Origin: Aquabacterium sp. OR-4
GTDB taxonomy: Bacteria > Pseudomonadota > Gammaproteobacteria > Burkholderiales > Burkholderiaceae_C
Direction: 5' to 3'
Assembly: GCF_025290835.2 (NCBI RefSeq)
Contig: NZ_JAOCQD020000002.1
Span: forward strand, 248,001 to 312,000
Length of the DNA stretch: 64,000 bases
Below are positions 34,845-43,233 of this stretch, piece after piece. The first letter of the stretch is position 1. Each line of letters begins with the position of its first letter. Both the position numbers and the translations under genes were made by a program. Below the pieces are notes generated by a model. That model saw nothing but the letters and a program-made list of their open reading frames with translations, was not told the origin of the DNA and ran no database searches.

Positions 34845-35623
34845 AGCTGACCCAGACGCTGCAGCATCTGGTCGGAGGTCTGCACGGCCTTGGAGTTGAC
34901 CTCGTAGGCGCGCTGGGTCTGAATCATGGTGACCAGCTCTTCGACCATGTTGACGTTGCTGTTCTCGAGGTACTGCTGCTTGAGCACGCCCATGCCGTTG
35001 GCATTGGGGTTGGCCACCTGCGGCGCGCCCGAGGCGGCGGTCTCGGCGTAGATGTTCTCGCCGCGCGGCTCCAGGCCGGCCGGATTGATGAAGTTCGACA
35101 GCTGCAGCTGGCCCAGCTGCTGCGGTGCGGCCTGGCCCTGCAGCGAGGCGGTGACCACGCCGTCGCTGCCGATGGTCACCGTCTGCGCGCCCTGCGGCAC
35201 GGTGATGGTGGGCTGCAGCAGGTAGCCGGCGTTGGTCACCATCTGGCCCTGCGAATTGAGCTGGAAGGCGCCGTCGCGGGTGTAGCCGGTGCTGCCGTCG
35301 GGCATCTGGATCGGAAAGAAGCCCAGGCCGTTGATGGCCACATCGTAGGTGTTGCCGGTCTGCTGCAGGCTGCCCTGCGAGAAGTTGCGCGCCATGCCCA
35401 CGGTGCGCACGCCCAGGCCCATCTGCAGGCCGGTGGGCAGCGTGGTCTGCTCGGTGCTGTTGGCGCCGGCCTGGCGCAGGTTCTGATACATCAGATCCTC
35501 GAACACCGCATGGCCGCGCTTGTAGCCGTTGGTGGCGCTGTTGGCGAGGTTGTGGGCAACGGCGTCGAGCTGCGTCTGCTGCGCTTCCATGCCGGTCTTG
35601 GCAATCCACAGTGATCGGATCAT
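34841..35623 (-). CDS. flgG: Flagellar distal rod protein FlgG
   Basis: A 260-residue protein, the normal FlgG length. It starts [20 protein letters not shown] and has [14 protein letters not shown], the rod motif [17 protein letters not shown], and the C-terminal [20 protein letters not shown] then [14 protein letters not shown]. It builds the distal rod. An ATG further upstream in frame would add 32 residues without family similarity; I use 35623, although no strong Shine-Dalgarno sequence is present (CGGAG lies 9 nt upstream). An intrinsic terminator on the same strand lies between flgF and this gene. Confidence 0.97.
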   Translation of the reverse strand: MIRSLWIAKTGMEAQQTQLDAVAHNLANSATNGYKRGHAVFEDLMYQNLRQAGANSTEQTTLPTGLQMGLGVRTVGMARNFSQGSLQQTGNTYDVAINGLGFFPIQMPDGSTGYTRDGAFQLNSQGQMVTNAGYLLQPTITVPQGAQTVTIGSDGVVTASLQGQAAPQQLGQLQLSNFINPAGLEPRGENIYAETAASGAPQVANPNANGMGVLKQQYLENSNVNMVEELVTMIQTQRAYEVNSKAVQTSDQMLQRLGQL

Positions 35624-35689
35624 GGGCCGCGCTCCGTGTGAAGAAAATGAGGCACGCAGCGATGATCGCCCCGACTTGAGGCCATCCAA

Positions 35690-35717
35690 GAAGCGAAAAG
35701 CGCCGCGAGAGCGGCGC
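35690..35717 (-). terminator. Intrinsic terminator/attenuator between flgF and flgG
   Basis: On the minus strand GCGCCGC-TCTC-GCGGCGC forms a 7-bp GC stem followed by TTTTCGCTTC. It lies 42 nt after the flgF stop and about 65 nt before the flgG start, inside the flagellar gene series. It would end or reduce read-through from flgBCDEF, making flgGHIJKL partly separate. Confidence 0.75.
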
Positions 35718-35758
35718 ATATCCAGACCCCGTGCGGCCGGCCGCAGCCGGCGCCGCGC

Positions 35759-36490
35759 TCAGCTGCTGCTCGACAGCAGGCGCGTGGCCGACTGCTCGCG
35801 GTCCTGCGCGGTCTGCAGCATCTTCATCTGCTGCTCGAACTGGCGCGCCGCCGAGATCATGGCCACCATCGATTCGACCGGGCTCACGTTGCTGCCTTCC
35901 AGCGCGCTGTCCTGCAGGCGCGCCGTGGCGTCGGCCGGCAGGTCGGCACCGTCTTCGGCGCGAAACAGGCCGTCCTCGCCGCGGATCAGCGCCTGCTCCG
36001 GCGTCACCAGCTTGAGCCGGCCCACGCCCTGCGGCGCGGCACTGCCCACGCGGGCGGTGATGGTGCCGTCCTCGCCGATCTGCACCGAGGCGTTGGCCGG
36101 CACGGTGATCGGCCCGCCGTCGCCCAGCACGGTGAGGCCGGTGCGGGTGACCAGGGTGCCGTCGGGGCTGACATCGAGCGCGCCGAAGCGGGTGTAGGCC
36201 TCGGTGCCGTCGAGGCCCTGCACCGCCAGCCAGGCGTTGCCGCGCATGGCCACATCGAGGTTGCGGCCGGTGGCGGTGATCGGGCCGGCCTCGTCGTTGT
36301 AGCCGGGCGTCGTCTCGAGCGCATAGACCCGGGTGCTGGCGCCATCGCCGCGCACCGGCACCGCGCGAAACGCGGTGAGCTCGGCGCGAAAGCCGGTGGT
36401 CGAGGCATTGGCGAGGTTGTTCGACACCACTTCCTGGCGCTGCAGCGCGGCCTTGGCGCCGGTCATCGTCAGGTAGATCACGCGGTCCAT
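35759..36490 (-). CDS. flgF: Flagellar proximal rod protein FlgF
   Basis: A 243-residue rod protein, MDRVIYLTMTGAKAALQRQE followed by VSNNLANASTTGFRAELTAF. It has the DVAMRGNAWLAVQGLDGTEA motif, GEDGTITAR, and the C-terminal ALEGSNVSPVESMVAMISAA then MLQTAQDREQSATRLL. It is shorter in the middle than FlgG and slightly shorter than E. coli FlgF (251). GAGGAG lies 7 nt before the ATG. It sits 43 nt downstream of flgE. An intrinsic terminator follows. Confidence 0.96.
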   Translation of the reverse strand: MDRVIYLTMTGAKAALQRQEVVSNNLANASTTGFRAELTAFRAVPVRGDGASTRVYALETTPGYNDEAGPITATGRNLDVAMRGNAWLAVQGLDGTEAYTRFGALDVSPDGTLVTRTGLTVLGDGGPITVPANASVQIGEDGTITARVGSAAPQGVGRLKLVTPEQALIRGEDGLFRAEDGADLPADATARLQDSALEGSNVSPVESMVAMISAARQFEQQMKMLQTAQDREQSATRLLSSSS

Positions 36491-36533
36491 CGCTCAGCTC
36501 CTCAATGCCAGAAGGTCGGCGGCGCCAGACCGG

Positions 36534-37796
36534 TCAACGCAGGCTCACCAGCGTCTGCAGCACCGAGTCCTGCGTCTTGATGGTCTGCGCGTTGGCCTGG
36601 TAGATGCGCTGCGCGACCATCATGTTGACCAGCTCCTGGGTCAGGTCGACATTGCTGTCCTCGACCGCACGCGACTGCAGCAGGCCCAGGTTGCCGCCAC
36701 CGGGCGTGCCCACCACCGGATCGCCCGACTCGAAGGTGCGCGCCCAGACATTGCCGCCCAGCGGCTGCAGGCCCTGCGAGTTGCGGAAGTTGGCCAGCTC
36801 CACCCGCGCCAGCGGCGCCGACTGGCCGCTCGAGTAGCTGCCGATCACCGTGCCGTCGTCCTCGACCGAGATCGAGGTCAGGCGGCCGGGCGGGAACCCG
36901 TCCTGCGACACGTCGGTCGGGCCGAAGGTCGAGCCGAACTGGGTCAGGCTGGTGAAGTCGATGATCACCTCCTCGAAGGCCACCGTCTCGGCCGAGGTGC
37001 CCTGCCCGGTGGCCGGAATGGCCACCACCAGCGGCTCGGCCGGCGTGATCGGCGGCGAGCCGTCGGGCGGGAAGGTGGCCACGCTGATCGGCTCGGGCGA
37101 CTCCATCGAGCCCAGCACCGGCTCGCCATTGGCCGTGGCGTAGATGTTCCAGGCGTCGGTGGCCGTCTTCTGGAAGAAGTAGGTGATCGACACCTGCTGG
37201 CCCTTGGCGTCGTAGATGCTGATCGAGGTCGAGTTGTTGTAGGTGGTGGCGTCCGAGAAGTCGATCGGCACCAGGTTGCCGGTGTCGTCTAGCTTGGCGG
37301 ACTGGCGCGAATCGAGGTTGACCTCCATGTTCATGCGCGAGGTCTGCTTGGGCTCGATGCCCGAGGTGGGCAGCTGCAGCGGCTGCGACTTGCCGGGGAT
37401 CTGGCCTTCCTGGTAAGTGACCGGAATGGCCATCAGCTTCATGCCGCCGTTGTTGGTGACGAAGCCGTCGCGGTCGACCTTGAACTGGCCGTTGCGCGAA
37501 TAGACCATGGTGCCGGTCGCGTCCTGCAGCTGGAAGAAGCCGGCGCCGTTGATCGCCACGTCCAGCGGGTTGTCGGTGGCGGTGATGCTGCCCTGCGAGA
37601 ACTGCTGCGCCACGGTGGCCACCGCCACGCCCAGGCCGGTGGAGGTGCCGGCACCCGCGGCACGCGCGTACACATCGGCAAACTCGGTGCGCGAGGCCTT
37701 GGCGCCCACGGTGCTGGAGTTGGCCACGTTGTTGCCGATCACCTCGAGGTTGCGACTGGCGGCCGACAAGCCCGTGACGCCTTGCTGGAAACTCAT
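36534..37796 (-). CDS. flgE: Flagellar hook protein FlgE
   Basis: A 420-residue hook subunit. The N-terminus MSFQQGVTGLSAASRNLEVI then NNVANSSTVGAKASRTEFAD and the C-terminus EDSNVDLTQELVNMMVAQRI then ANAQTIKTQDSVLQTLVSLR are the family coiled ends. The centre contains the hook core DVAINGAGFFQLQDATGTMV and FSQGSITATDNPLD. AGGAG precedes the ATG by 8 nt. The 124-nt gap to flgD holds an inverted repeat GTGACC-TGG-GGTCAC (37855-37869) of unknown role. Confidence 0.96.
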   Translation of the reverse strand: MSFQQGVTGLSAASRNLEVIGNNVANSSTVGAKASRTEFADVYARAAGAGTSTGLGVAVATVAQQFSQGSITATDNPLDVAINGAGFFQLQDATGTMVYSRNGQFKVDRDGFVTNNGGMKLMAIPVTYQEGQIPGKSQPLQLPTSGIEPKQTSRMNMEVNLDSRQSAKLDDTGNLVPIDFSDATTYNNSTSISIYDAKGQQVSITYFFQKTATDAWNIYATANGEPVLGSMESPEPISVATFPPDGSPPITPAEPLVVAIPATGQGTSAETVAFEEVIIDFTSLTQFGSTFGPTDVSQDGFPPGRLTSISVEDDGTVIGSYSSGQSAPLARVELANFRNSQGLQPLGGNVWARTFESGDPVVGTPGGGNLGLLQSRAVEDSNVDLTQELVNMMVAQRIYQANAQTIKTQDSVLQTLVSLR

Positions 37797-37920
37797 GGAA
37801 ACACTCCTGGTGCAAACGGAAGCGGCGGCATCGGAGCCACCGAGGGGTACTGCAGTGACCTGGGGTCACCGGCCTGCCTCGAGCATGCCGGTGCGGACTG
37901 CCGGAGAAAAATCAGGGGGA

Positions 37921-38586
37921 TCAGTGCACGGACTTGACCGCGTCGTAGCTCACCGTGCCGCCGTACTCGAGCGACAGGTTCAGCGTGCCGCCGCTGGTGC
38001 TGACCGCGTTGACCTTGTCCAGCATCAGCGGCGTGGCGCTGACGCTGGTGCCGGCGGTGCTGGCGGTGATGCGGAACCGGTAGCTGCCATCGGTTTCGAG
38101 GTCGCTGGCCTGGAACGAGAAGTCCTGCTGGCCGCTGGCCTGGGCGCCCAGGCTCACCGACTTGACCACCGTGCCGGCGCTGTTGAGCACCTCGACCTTC
38201 ACGCTGTCGGCCGAGGCGCTCAGCTCGAACAGGCCGCTGGCCTGGTTGCCGTCCATGGCCAGGCGGTCGCCCTCCACCATCACGTCGTGGCCCACCAGCG
38301 AGGCGCCCTGCAGCGCCTGCATGCTGACGAACTGGCTGGCCAGCTTGCTGATCGACGCGTTCATCGACTCGATGCCGCTGACGGTGCTGATCTGCGCCAT
38401 CTGCGAGGTCATCTGCGCGTTGTCCATCGGGTCCAGCGGGTCCTGGTTGGTGAGCTGGGTGGTCAGCAGCTTCAGGAAGCGGTCCTGCTGCTCCTGCGCA
38501 GTGAGCGCCTTGGCAGCCACCGTGCTGCCGGTGTTGAACGACGAGAAGTCGGTGCTCAGGCTGGTGCTGGAGGTGGTGGTGGTCAT
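37921..38586 (-). CDS. flgD: Flagellar hook cap/assembly protein FlgD
   Basis: A 221-residue hook scaffolding protein. It has the hallmark QDRFLKLLTTQLTNQDPLDP then MDNAQMTSQMAQISTVSGIE near residues 35-75, and a C-terminal Ig-like part (FQASDLETDGSYRFRITAST). It caps the growing hook and is later removed. The first 25 residues are Ser/Thr-rich and variable. It lies between flgC and flgE as usual. Confidence 0.95.
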   Translation of the reverse strand: MTTTTSSTSLSTDFSSFNTGSTVAAKALTAQEQQDRFLKLLTTQLTNQDPLDPMDNAQMTSQMAQISTVSGIESMNASISKLASQFVSMQALQGASLVGHDVMVEGDRLAMDGNQASGLFELSASADSVKVEVLNSAGTVVKSVSLGAQASGQQDFSFQASDLETDGSYRFRITASTAGTSVSATPLMLDKVNAVSTSGGTLNLSLEYGGTVSYDAVKSVH

Positions 38587-38620
38587 CGCGGGCTCCGAAA
38601 ATCAGGTCGCGGGCCGGGCA

Positions 38621-39028
38621 TCAGCCCTGGCCCATCTGCAGGGTCTTCATCAGCAGGCTCTTGGCGGTGTTCATGACCTCGACGTTGTTCTGGTACGAAC
38701 GCGAGGCGGAGATCATGTTCACCATCTCCTCCACCGGACTCACATTGCTGTAGGTCACATAGCCCTGTGCGTCGGCGCCGGGGTGCTTGGGGTCGTGCAC
38801 CTTGCGCCCCGGCGTGTCCGACTCGACCACGTCGCTCACGCGCACGCCGGCCGAGGTGACCTCGCCCATCAGCGCGGTCTGGAACACCACCTGGCGCGCC
38901 TTGTAGGCCTGGCCGTCGGGGCCGGCCACGGTGTCGGCATTGGCCAGGTTGCTGGCCACCACGTTCAGGCGCTGGGTCTGCGCACTGACCGCACTGCCCG
39001 ACACGTCGAAGATCTTGAACATGCTCAT
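38621..39028 (-). CDS. flgC: Flagellar proximal rod protein FlgC
   Basis: A 135-residue rod protein. It begins MSMFKIFDVSGSAVSAQTQR then LNVVASNLANADTVAGPDGQ, and ends GYVTYSNVSPVEEMVNMISA then VMNTAKSLLMKTLQMGQG, matching FlgC in length and motifs. It lies 49 nt downstream of flgB. Confidence 0.96.
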   Translation of the reverse strand: MSMFKIFDVSGSAVSAQTQRLNVVASNLANADTVAGPDGQAYKARQVVFQTALMGEVTSAGVRVSDVVESDTPGRKVHDPKHPGADAQGYVTYSNVSPVEEMVNMISASRSYQNNVEVMNTAKSLLMKTLQMGQG

Positions 39029-39077
39029 CGCATTGCTCCGGCTGGCTCAGCGCTGGGGATCGGCATCGGCATCGACA

Positions 39078-39491
39078 TCAGCCCTGGCTGGGGCTCTTCA
39101 TGGCATCGCTGAGCGTGCGCACGCTGCCATTGATGAAACGCAGCGTGGCCTCGTAGCGCACGCTGTTGTCGGCAAAGGTGGCGCGCTCGCGGTCCAGGTC
39201 GACCGTGTTGCGGTCGACCGAGTCCTGGGCGTAGCGGGCATACAGCAGGTGGGGCGGCTCGCCATCGGCGCTGGGCACCATCTCGAAGTGCCGTGCGTGG
39301 GTGGCGGCCATGGTGCTGCTGGCCGTGGCGCCGCCGTTGGCCTCGCGCAGGGCCTGGGCAAAGTCGAGCTCGCGGGCCTGGTAGCCCGGCGTGTCGGCAT
39401 TGGCGATGTTGCTGGCGATCAGGCGCTGACGCTCAGCGCGCAGCACCAGGGCATTGGCCTGGAAGTCCAGCGTCTGGGTCAGTCGTTGCAT
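39078..39491 (-). CDS. flgB: Flagellar proximal rod protein FlgB
   Basis: A 137-residue rod protein: MQRLTQTLDFQANALVLRAE then RQRLIASNIANADTPGYQAR are the FlgB hallmarks, with ERATFADNSVRYEATLRFIN near the end. It is the first gene of the minus-strand flagellar series and divergent from flgA. The start is fixed by family alignment; only a weak GAAAGA is seen upstream. Confidence 0.95.
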   Translation of the reverse strand: MQRLTQTLDFQANALVLRAERQRLIASNIANADTPGYQARELDFAQALREANGGATASSTMAATHARHFEMVPSADGEPPHLLYARYAQDSVDRNTVDLDRERATFADNSVRYEATLRFINGSVRTLSDAMKSPSQG

Positions 39492-39667
39492 GAGCGTCTT
39501 TCGCGGGTGATGGGCATGCGGCCTTGGCAACAGGCTCCACGGCCGGCATGGCGGCCAGGGTCCTCGATGCCAGGCCATTGTGGGCAGCGCTGCGCCGGAA
39601 CATGAGCGCGATAAGCCGGCCGATCCGGCGACATTTCTGCCCTAAGCCGGCCGCGCCGGCAGGCACC
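39492..39667. promoter_or_regulatory. Divergent flgB/flgA control region with 11-bp direct repeats
   Basis: 176 nt between the divergent flgB and flgA starts. TAAGCCGGCCG occurs at 39612-39622 and 39643-39653, 31 nt (about three helical turns) apart, with the AT-richer CGACATTTCTGCCC between them. The repeats are candidates for binding a master regulator such as FlhDC. No sigma-28 or sigma-54 promoter was convincing here. Confidence 0.4.
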
Positions 39668-40618
39668 ATGCGCAGCGTGACGAACACCCTGCCCATGCCC
39701 CGCCCCGCCTGCCTGCCGCGCCTGCCGCGTGCACGGGGCGCCGCCGCTGCATCGTGGCCACGGCCCGCGTCACCCTCATGGCATGCCGCCCGCCCATGGG
39801 TCGGTGCCGCGGCCGTGCCGGCCTGGCTGGCGGCGCTGCTGTGCGCCCCCGGCCTGGTGTCTGCCGCGACGGCCACGGCCACGGCCACGGCTACTGCCAC
39901 CACCACCACCACCGCCAGCGAGGCCGGCGCCGGCCTGCCGGCGGTATCGGCCCCGTCGCGCGAGACCGCCGCCATGCCGCTGGCGGGCGACGAGCTGGCG
40001 CAATGGATGCGCCAGACCGCGCAGACCGCGCTCGACGGCCACACCGACAACGGCCCGGCGCCGCGCGTGGAAGTCAGCGTCGGCCGCCTCGATCCGCGCC
40101 TGAAGCTGGCGCCCTGCCGCAAGGTGCTGCCCTACCTGCCGCCGGGCAGCCGCGCGCTGGGTGCCACGCGCATCGGCCTGCGCTGCATGGAAGGCAGCAA
40201 GCTCTGGAATGTGTCGCTGCCGGTCACGGTAAAGGTCTTTGCCCGCTCGCTGGTGGCCGCCACCGCGGTGCCAGCCGGCACCGTGCTGCAGCGCCAGCAC
40301 CTCAGCGTGGCCGAAGTCGATCTCGCGGCCAGCAGCGACCCGGCCATCGGCCAGCCCACGCTGGCCGTGGGCCGCACGCTGGCGCGCAACCTGGCCGCAG
40401 GCGATGCCCTGCGCCAGGCCGATCTGAAACCCCGCCTGTGGTTTGCCGCCGGTGACCAGGTGCGCGTGGTGGCCATGGGCGCCGGCTTCCAGATCGCCGC
40501 CGACGCCCAGGCCCTGGGCCCGGGCCACGATGGCCAGACCGTGCGTGCCCGCATGGACGGTGGCCGCATCGTCTCGGGCGTGGCCACGGCCGACCGCCGT
40601 ATCGAGTTGCCGATGTGA
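39668..40618 (+). CDS. flgA: Flagellar P-ring assembly chaperone FlgA
   Basis: A protein of up to 316 residues. The last 190 residues are the FlgA SAF domain: RVEVSVGRLDPRLKLAPCRK, YLPPGSRALGATRIGLRC, then VPAGTVLQRQHLSVAEVDLA and VGRTLARNLAAGDALRQADL. It is a periplasmic chaperone for the FlgI P ring. The N-terminus is unusually long (about 60 residues before the hydrophobic segment VPAWLAALLCAPGLVSA), and the true start could be ATG 39695 or later. After the signal is a low-complexity stretch ATATATATATATTTTTAS, from a run of ACGGCC and ACC repeats. It is divergent from flgB and 166 nt upstream of flgM. Confidence 0.9.
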   Translation: MRSVTNTLPMPRPACLPRLPRARGAAAASWPRPASPSWHAARPWVGAAAVPAWLAALLCAPGLVSAATATATATATATTTTTASEAGAGLPAVSAPSRETAAMPLAGDELAQWMRQTAQTALDGHTDNGPAPRVEVSVGRLDPRLKLAPCRKVLPYLPPGSRALGATRIGLRCMEGSKLWNVSLPVTVKVFARSLVAATAVPAGTVLQRQHLSVAEVDLAASSDPAIGQPTLAVGRTLARNLAAGDALRQADLKPRLWFAAGDQVRVVAMGAGFQIAADAQALGPGHDGQTVRARMDGGRIVSGVATADRRIELPM

Positions 40619-40705
40619 GACACCTCTTGTTACCCAAAACCGTGTCCGACGGTGCCCTGGAACCCCTGAATTGCGGGGTGATTCCAGATTTCGGACCGAA
40701 AGCCC

Positions 40706-40732
40706 TAAAGTCCGGTGACAGCCGGTCGATAC
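40706..40732 (+). promoter_or_regulatory. Sigma-28 (FliA) promoter for flgM
   Basis: TAAA at 40706-40709, a 15-nt spacer, and GTCGATAC at 40725-40732 match the FliA consensus TAAA-N15-GCCGATAA with two changes in the -10 box. The first bases after TAAA are G-T, as in TAAAGTTT. It lies 52 nt before the flgM start, so flgM is expressed from a late flagellar promoter as well as any read-through from flgA. Confidence 0.8.
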
Positions 40733-40784
40733 CCCGAACATATTTCAAGGGCGGGCGGCTTGTACCTCCCAAATGGAGTCCACC

Positions 40785-41075
40785 ATGAAGATCGGCCAAC
40801 TCGATACCAAGGGCGTCACGCCTGCAGTCAGCGAACGACGTGCCACTGGCACCGGCAGCGCGGGCAGCAGTGCCGAACCCAGTGCCAAGGTCGAACTCTC
40901 GACCACGGTCAGTCAGCTCTCGGCCAGCGGCAGCGAAGGCGTGTTCGATGCCGAGAAGGTCAAGCGCATCTCGGACGCCATTCGCGACGGCAAGTTCGAG
41001 GTGAACGCCGACGCGATTGCCGACAAGCTGATCAGCAATGCCCGCGAGCTGCTGAGCAGCGTCGGCAAGTCCTGA
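40785..41075 (+). CDS. flgM: Anti-sigma-28 factor FlgM
   Basis: A 96-residue small protein, MKIGQLDTKGVTPAVSERRA, mostly disordered in its first half (Ser/Gly/Ala-rich), with the sigma-28-binding helices at the end: FDAEKVKRISDAIRDGKFEV then NADAIADKLISNARELLSSV. It holds FliA inactive until it is exported through the completed hook. GGAG lies 6 nt before the ATG; an in-frame ATG at 40773 would put the ribosome site inside the gene, so it is rejected. A sigma-28 promoter lies upstream, and flgN follows after 48 nt. Confidence 0.95.
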   Translation: MKIGQLDTKGVTPAVSERRATGTGSAGSSAEPSAKVELSTTVSQLSASGSEGVFDAEKVKRISDAIRDGKFEVNADAIADKLISNARELLSSVGKS

Positions 41076-41123
41076 CCGCCTCCCACATCCACACGCGGTG
41101 GCCGCCGGCCGCCGCCCACTGGC

Positions 41124-41540
41124 ATGCTGCACTCGCCCGCTGAATTGGCCGCCCTGCAAGCCGAGACGGGGCAGCGCGCCGACCTCGACCTGCTGGTGAC
41201 CGCGGTCGAGCAGCGCCTGGGTGCGCTCACCGATGCGCTGCGCGACCGCAATGCGCCGTCGATCGAGCTGCACGCCACCGAACTGCACCGCGATCTGGCG
41301 CGTGCGGTCGAAGCCTTCATGCATGCGGCGCGCCACGGTGGCGTGCCCGACCCGATGCGCCTGCGCCTGGCCACGGCCGGGGCCCAGGTGGCGCGCCAGC
41401 GCGAGGCCCTGGCCCGCGCCACCGCCGCGCTCGACCGCGCCATCGATGTGCTGATGCCGGCACCGGCCGGCCAGGCCTCGGTCTACGGCGCCAGCGGCCG
41501 CGCCGAATCCCTGCTGCGTGGCGGCAGCCTCAGCGCCTGA
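41124..41540 (+). CDS. flgN: Flagellar export chaperone FlgN
   Basis: A 138-residue helical protein, MLHSPAELAALQAETGQRAD, with the FlgN/FlgK-FlgL-chaperone pattern of long helices (LDLLVTAVEQRLGALTDALR, LHRDLARAVEAFMHAARHGG). It delivers FlgK and FlgL, encoded at the far end of this cluster, to the export gate. It directly follows flgM, the usual place. A shared hairpin lies between its stop and the convergent hslO gene. Confidence 0.88.
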   Translation: MLHSPAELAALQAETGQRADLDLLVTAVEQRLGALTDALRDRNAPSIELHATELHRDLARAVEAFMHAARHGGVPDPMRLRLATAGAQVARQREALARATAALDRAIDVLMPAPAGQASVYGASGRAESLLRGGSLSA

Positions 41541-41576
41541 GACTCCGCACACGGTGCGCTAGCGGCAGCCGCAACG

Positions 41577-41598
41577 GGCGCCGCAGGCACGCGGCGCC
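41577..41598. terminator. Bidirectional hairpin between flgN and hslO
   Basis: GGCGCCGC - 6 nt - GCGGCGCC, a perfect 8-bp GC stem between the two convergent stop codons. It has no U-tract on either side, so termination efficiency is doubtful; it may act with Rho or block 3' decay. Confidence 0.45.
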
Positions 41599-41626
41599 AG
41601 GTCACGAGCAGGCCACTACCAGACGA

Positions 41627-42607
41627 CTACTGCACGCTCGACGACGACGGCGGTGACTCGCGCCCGGGCGTGAACAGCTCGCCCACGTCCACCGCGTCAA
41701 AGCGGTACTGCACGCCGCAGAAGTCGCAACCCACTTCCACCTCGCCGCGCTCGGCGATGATGCTGCGCACCTCGTCCACGCCCAGGCCGTTGAGCATGCC
41801 GGCCACGCGCTCGCGCGAGCAGGTGCACGCAAAACGCGGCGTCAGCGGCTCGAACACGCGCAGCGTCTCCTCCCAGAACAGGCAGTGCAGCACCTGCTGC
41901 GGCGCCAGCGTCAACAGCTCCTGCGAGGTCAGCGTGGCCGCCAGCATGGCGATGCGCTGGAAGTCCTCGTTGGCGCCGATGTGCGCCTCGTCGGGGTTGT
42001 AGGCCACGCCGCTGGCCGACATCACGCCGCCGGTGATCGGCAGGCGCTGGATCAGCAGGCCGGCGGCCACCTCGTCGTTGGCGGCCAGCACCAGGCGGGT
42101 GTCGAGCTGCTCGCTTTGCAGCATGTAGTGCTCGAGCACCTCCGAGAGCTTTTGCAGGGGCTCGCGCTGGTCGCCGTGCAGCGGCACCACGCCCTGGTAG
42201 GGCTGCTGGCCGGGCAGGCGGTCCTGCGGGTCGAGGGTGATCGCGCAGCGCCCCTGGCCCTGCACGTTCACCAGCGCGGCCAGCCCGGCACCGGCCGGCA
42301 CCGCGCCGTTCACCTTGGCGGTGACGCGGTAGCCCAGGTCGGAGCGGGTCTCGGCCACCGCCAGCTTGACCGGGCCGTCGCCCTGCACCTGCAGCACCAG
42401 CGCGCCGTTGAACTTCAGGTTGCTCTGCATCAGCACGCCGGCGGCGGCCATCTCGCCGAGCATCTGGCGCACCTCGGGTGCGAAGGCATGGCCACCATCG
42501 CTGGCGCTGGCGCGTCGGGCCATGGCCTCGCGCCAGCTGCCTGTCAGACGCACCAGCATGCCGCGCACCGGCAGGCCCTCGAACATGAACTTGATCAGTT
42601 GATCCAT
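41627..42607 (-). CDS. hslO: Redox-regulated chaperone Hsp33 (HslO)
   Basis: A 326-residue Hsp33. The N-terminal domain contains VRLTGSWREAM and LGEMAAAGVLMQSNLKFNGA then LVLQVQGDGPVKLAVAE. The C-terminal redox switch has the zinc-binding Cys set CTCSRERV (CxC) and GCDFCG (CxxC), which form disulfides under oxidative stress and activate holdase function. The tail is Ser-rich (ESPPSSSSVQ). It lies 14 nt after the gamma carbonic anhydrase gene on the same strand and is probably cotranscribed with it. Confidence 0.95.
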   Translation of the reverse strand: MDQLIKFMFEGLPVRGMLVRLTGSWREAMARRASASDGGHAFAPEVRQMLGEMAAAGVLMQSNLKFNGALVLQVQGDGPVKLAVAETRSDLGYRVTAKVNGAVPAGAGLAALVNVQGQGRCAITLDPQDRLPGQQPYQGVVPLHGDQREPLQKLSEVLEHYMLQSEQLDTRLVLAANDEVAAGLLIQRLPITGGVMSASGVAYNPDEAHIGANEDFQRIAMLAATLTSQELLTLAPQQVLHCLFWEETLRVFEPLTPRFACTCSRERVAGMLNGLGVDEVRSIIAERGEVEVGCDFCGVQYRFDAVDVGELFTPGRESPPSSSSVQ

Positions 42608-42621
42608 CGCGGGGGTCGCCT

Positions 42622-43149
42622 TCAGCGGTCGATGCGCAGCAATTGCTCGCGGTGCAGCCGCGCCTGGGCCACGTAGTGCCGCGCGCTCATCTGCACGCGG
42701 GCCACCTGCTCGGGCGTGAGCTCTCGCACCACCTTGGCCGGGCTGCCGACGATCAGCACGCCGTCGGGAAACTCCTTGCCCTCGGTGACCAGCGCGCCGG
42801 CCCCCACGATGCTGTTGCGGCCGATGCGCGCGCCATTGAGGATCACGCTCTGGATGCCCACCAGCGTGCCGTCGCCGATGCTGCAGCCGTGCAGCATCAC
42901 CTGGTGGCCGATGGTCACGTCGTCGCCAATCTGCAGCGGCATGCCGGTGTCGATGTGCAGCACGCTGCCGTCCTGCACATTGCTGTTGCGGCCGATGCGG
43001 ATGTGGTCGTTGTCGGCACGCACGATCGCGCCGTACCAGACGCTGGCATGTTCGGCGAGATGGACGTGGCCGATCACCTGGGCCGAGTCGGCCACCCAGG
43101 CGTCGGGGTGGATCTCGGGCCTGCGCTCGCCGAGTTGGTAGATGGCCAT
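42622..43149 (-). CDS. Gamma-class carbonic anhydrase family protein
   Basis: A 175-residue left-handed beta-helix protein of the gamma carbonic anhydrase/YrdA type. It begins [20 protein letters not shown] and has repeated hexapeptides ([58 protein letters not shown]). The three metal-binding His are present ([12 protein letters not shown]). Enzymatic activity in this subfamily is often unproved. It precedes hslO and is divergent from the DUF455 gene. Confidence 0.92.
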   Translation of the reverse strand: MAIYQLGERRPEIHPDAWVADSAQVIGHVHLAEHASVWYGAIVRADNDHIRIGRNSNVQDGSVLHIDTGMPLQIGDDVTIGHQVMLHGCSIGDGTLVGIQSVILNGARIGRNSIVGAGALVTEGKEFPDGVLIVGSPAKVVRELTPEQVARVQMSARHYVAQARLHREQLLRIDR

Positions 43150-43220
43150 CGCCGGGTCCTGTAGGTCGTGTCGGAAGAAGCCTGCCGCCCGCCCCCCCAG
43201 GGCGCCGCGGCGGCAAAGCC

Positions 43221-43226
43221 TATGAT
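43221..43226 (+). promoter_or_regulatory. -10 box TATGAT before the DUF455 gene
   Basis: TATGAT ends 7 nt before the ATG at 43234, so transcription would start at or next to the start codon. It resembles the arrangement at 20167 and 27315. The alternative ATG at 43222 lies inside the box and is therefore unlikely to be the start. Confidence 0.5.
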
Positions 43227-43233
43227 TCTAGGG

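Noticed and set aside
35624..35719. Extended N-terminus of FlgG
   Set aside because: The extra 32 residues cross the terminator hairpin and have no FlgG similarity; [14 protein letters not shown] is the standard FlgG start.
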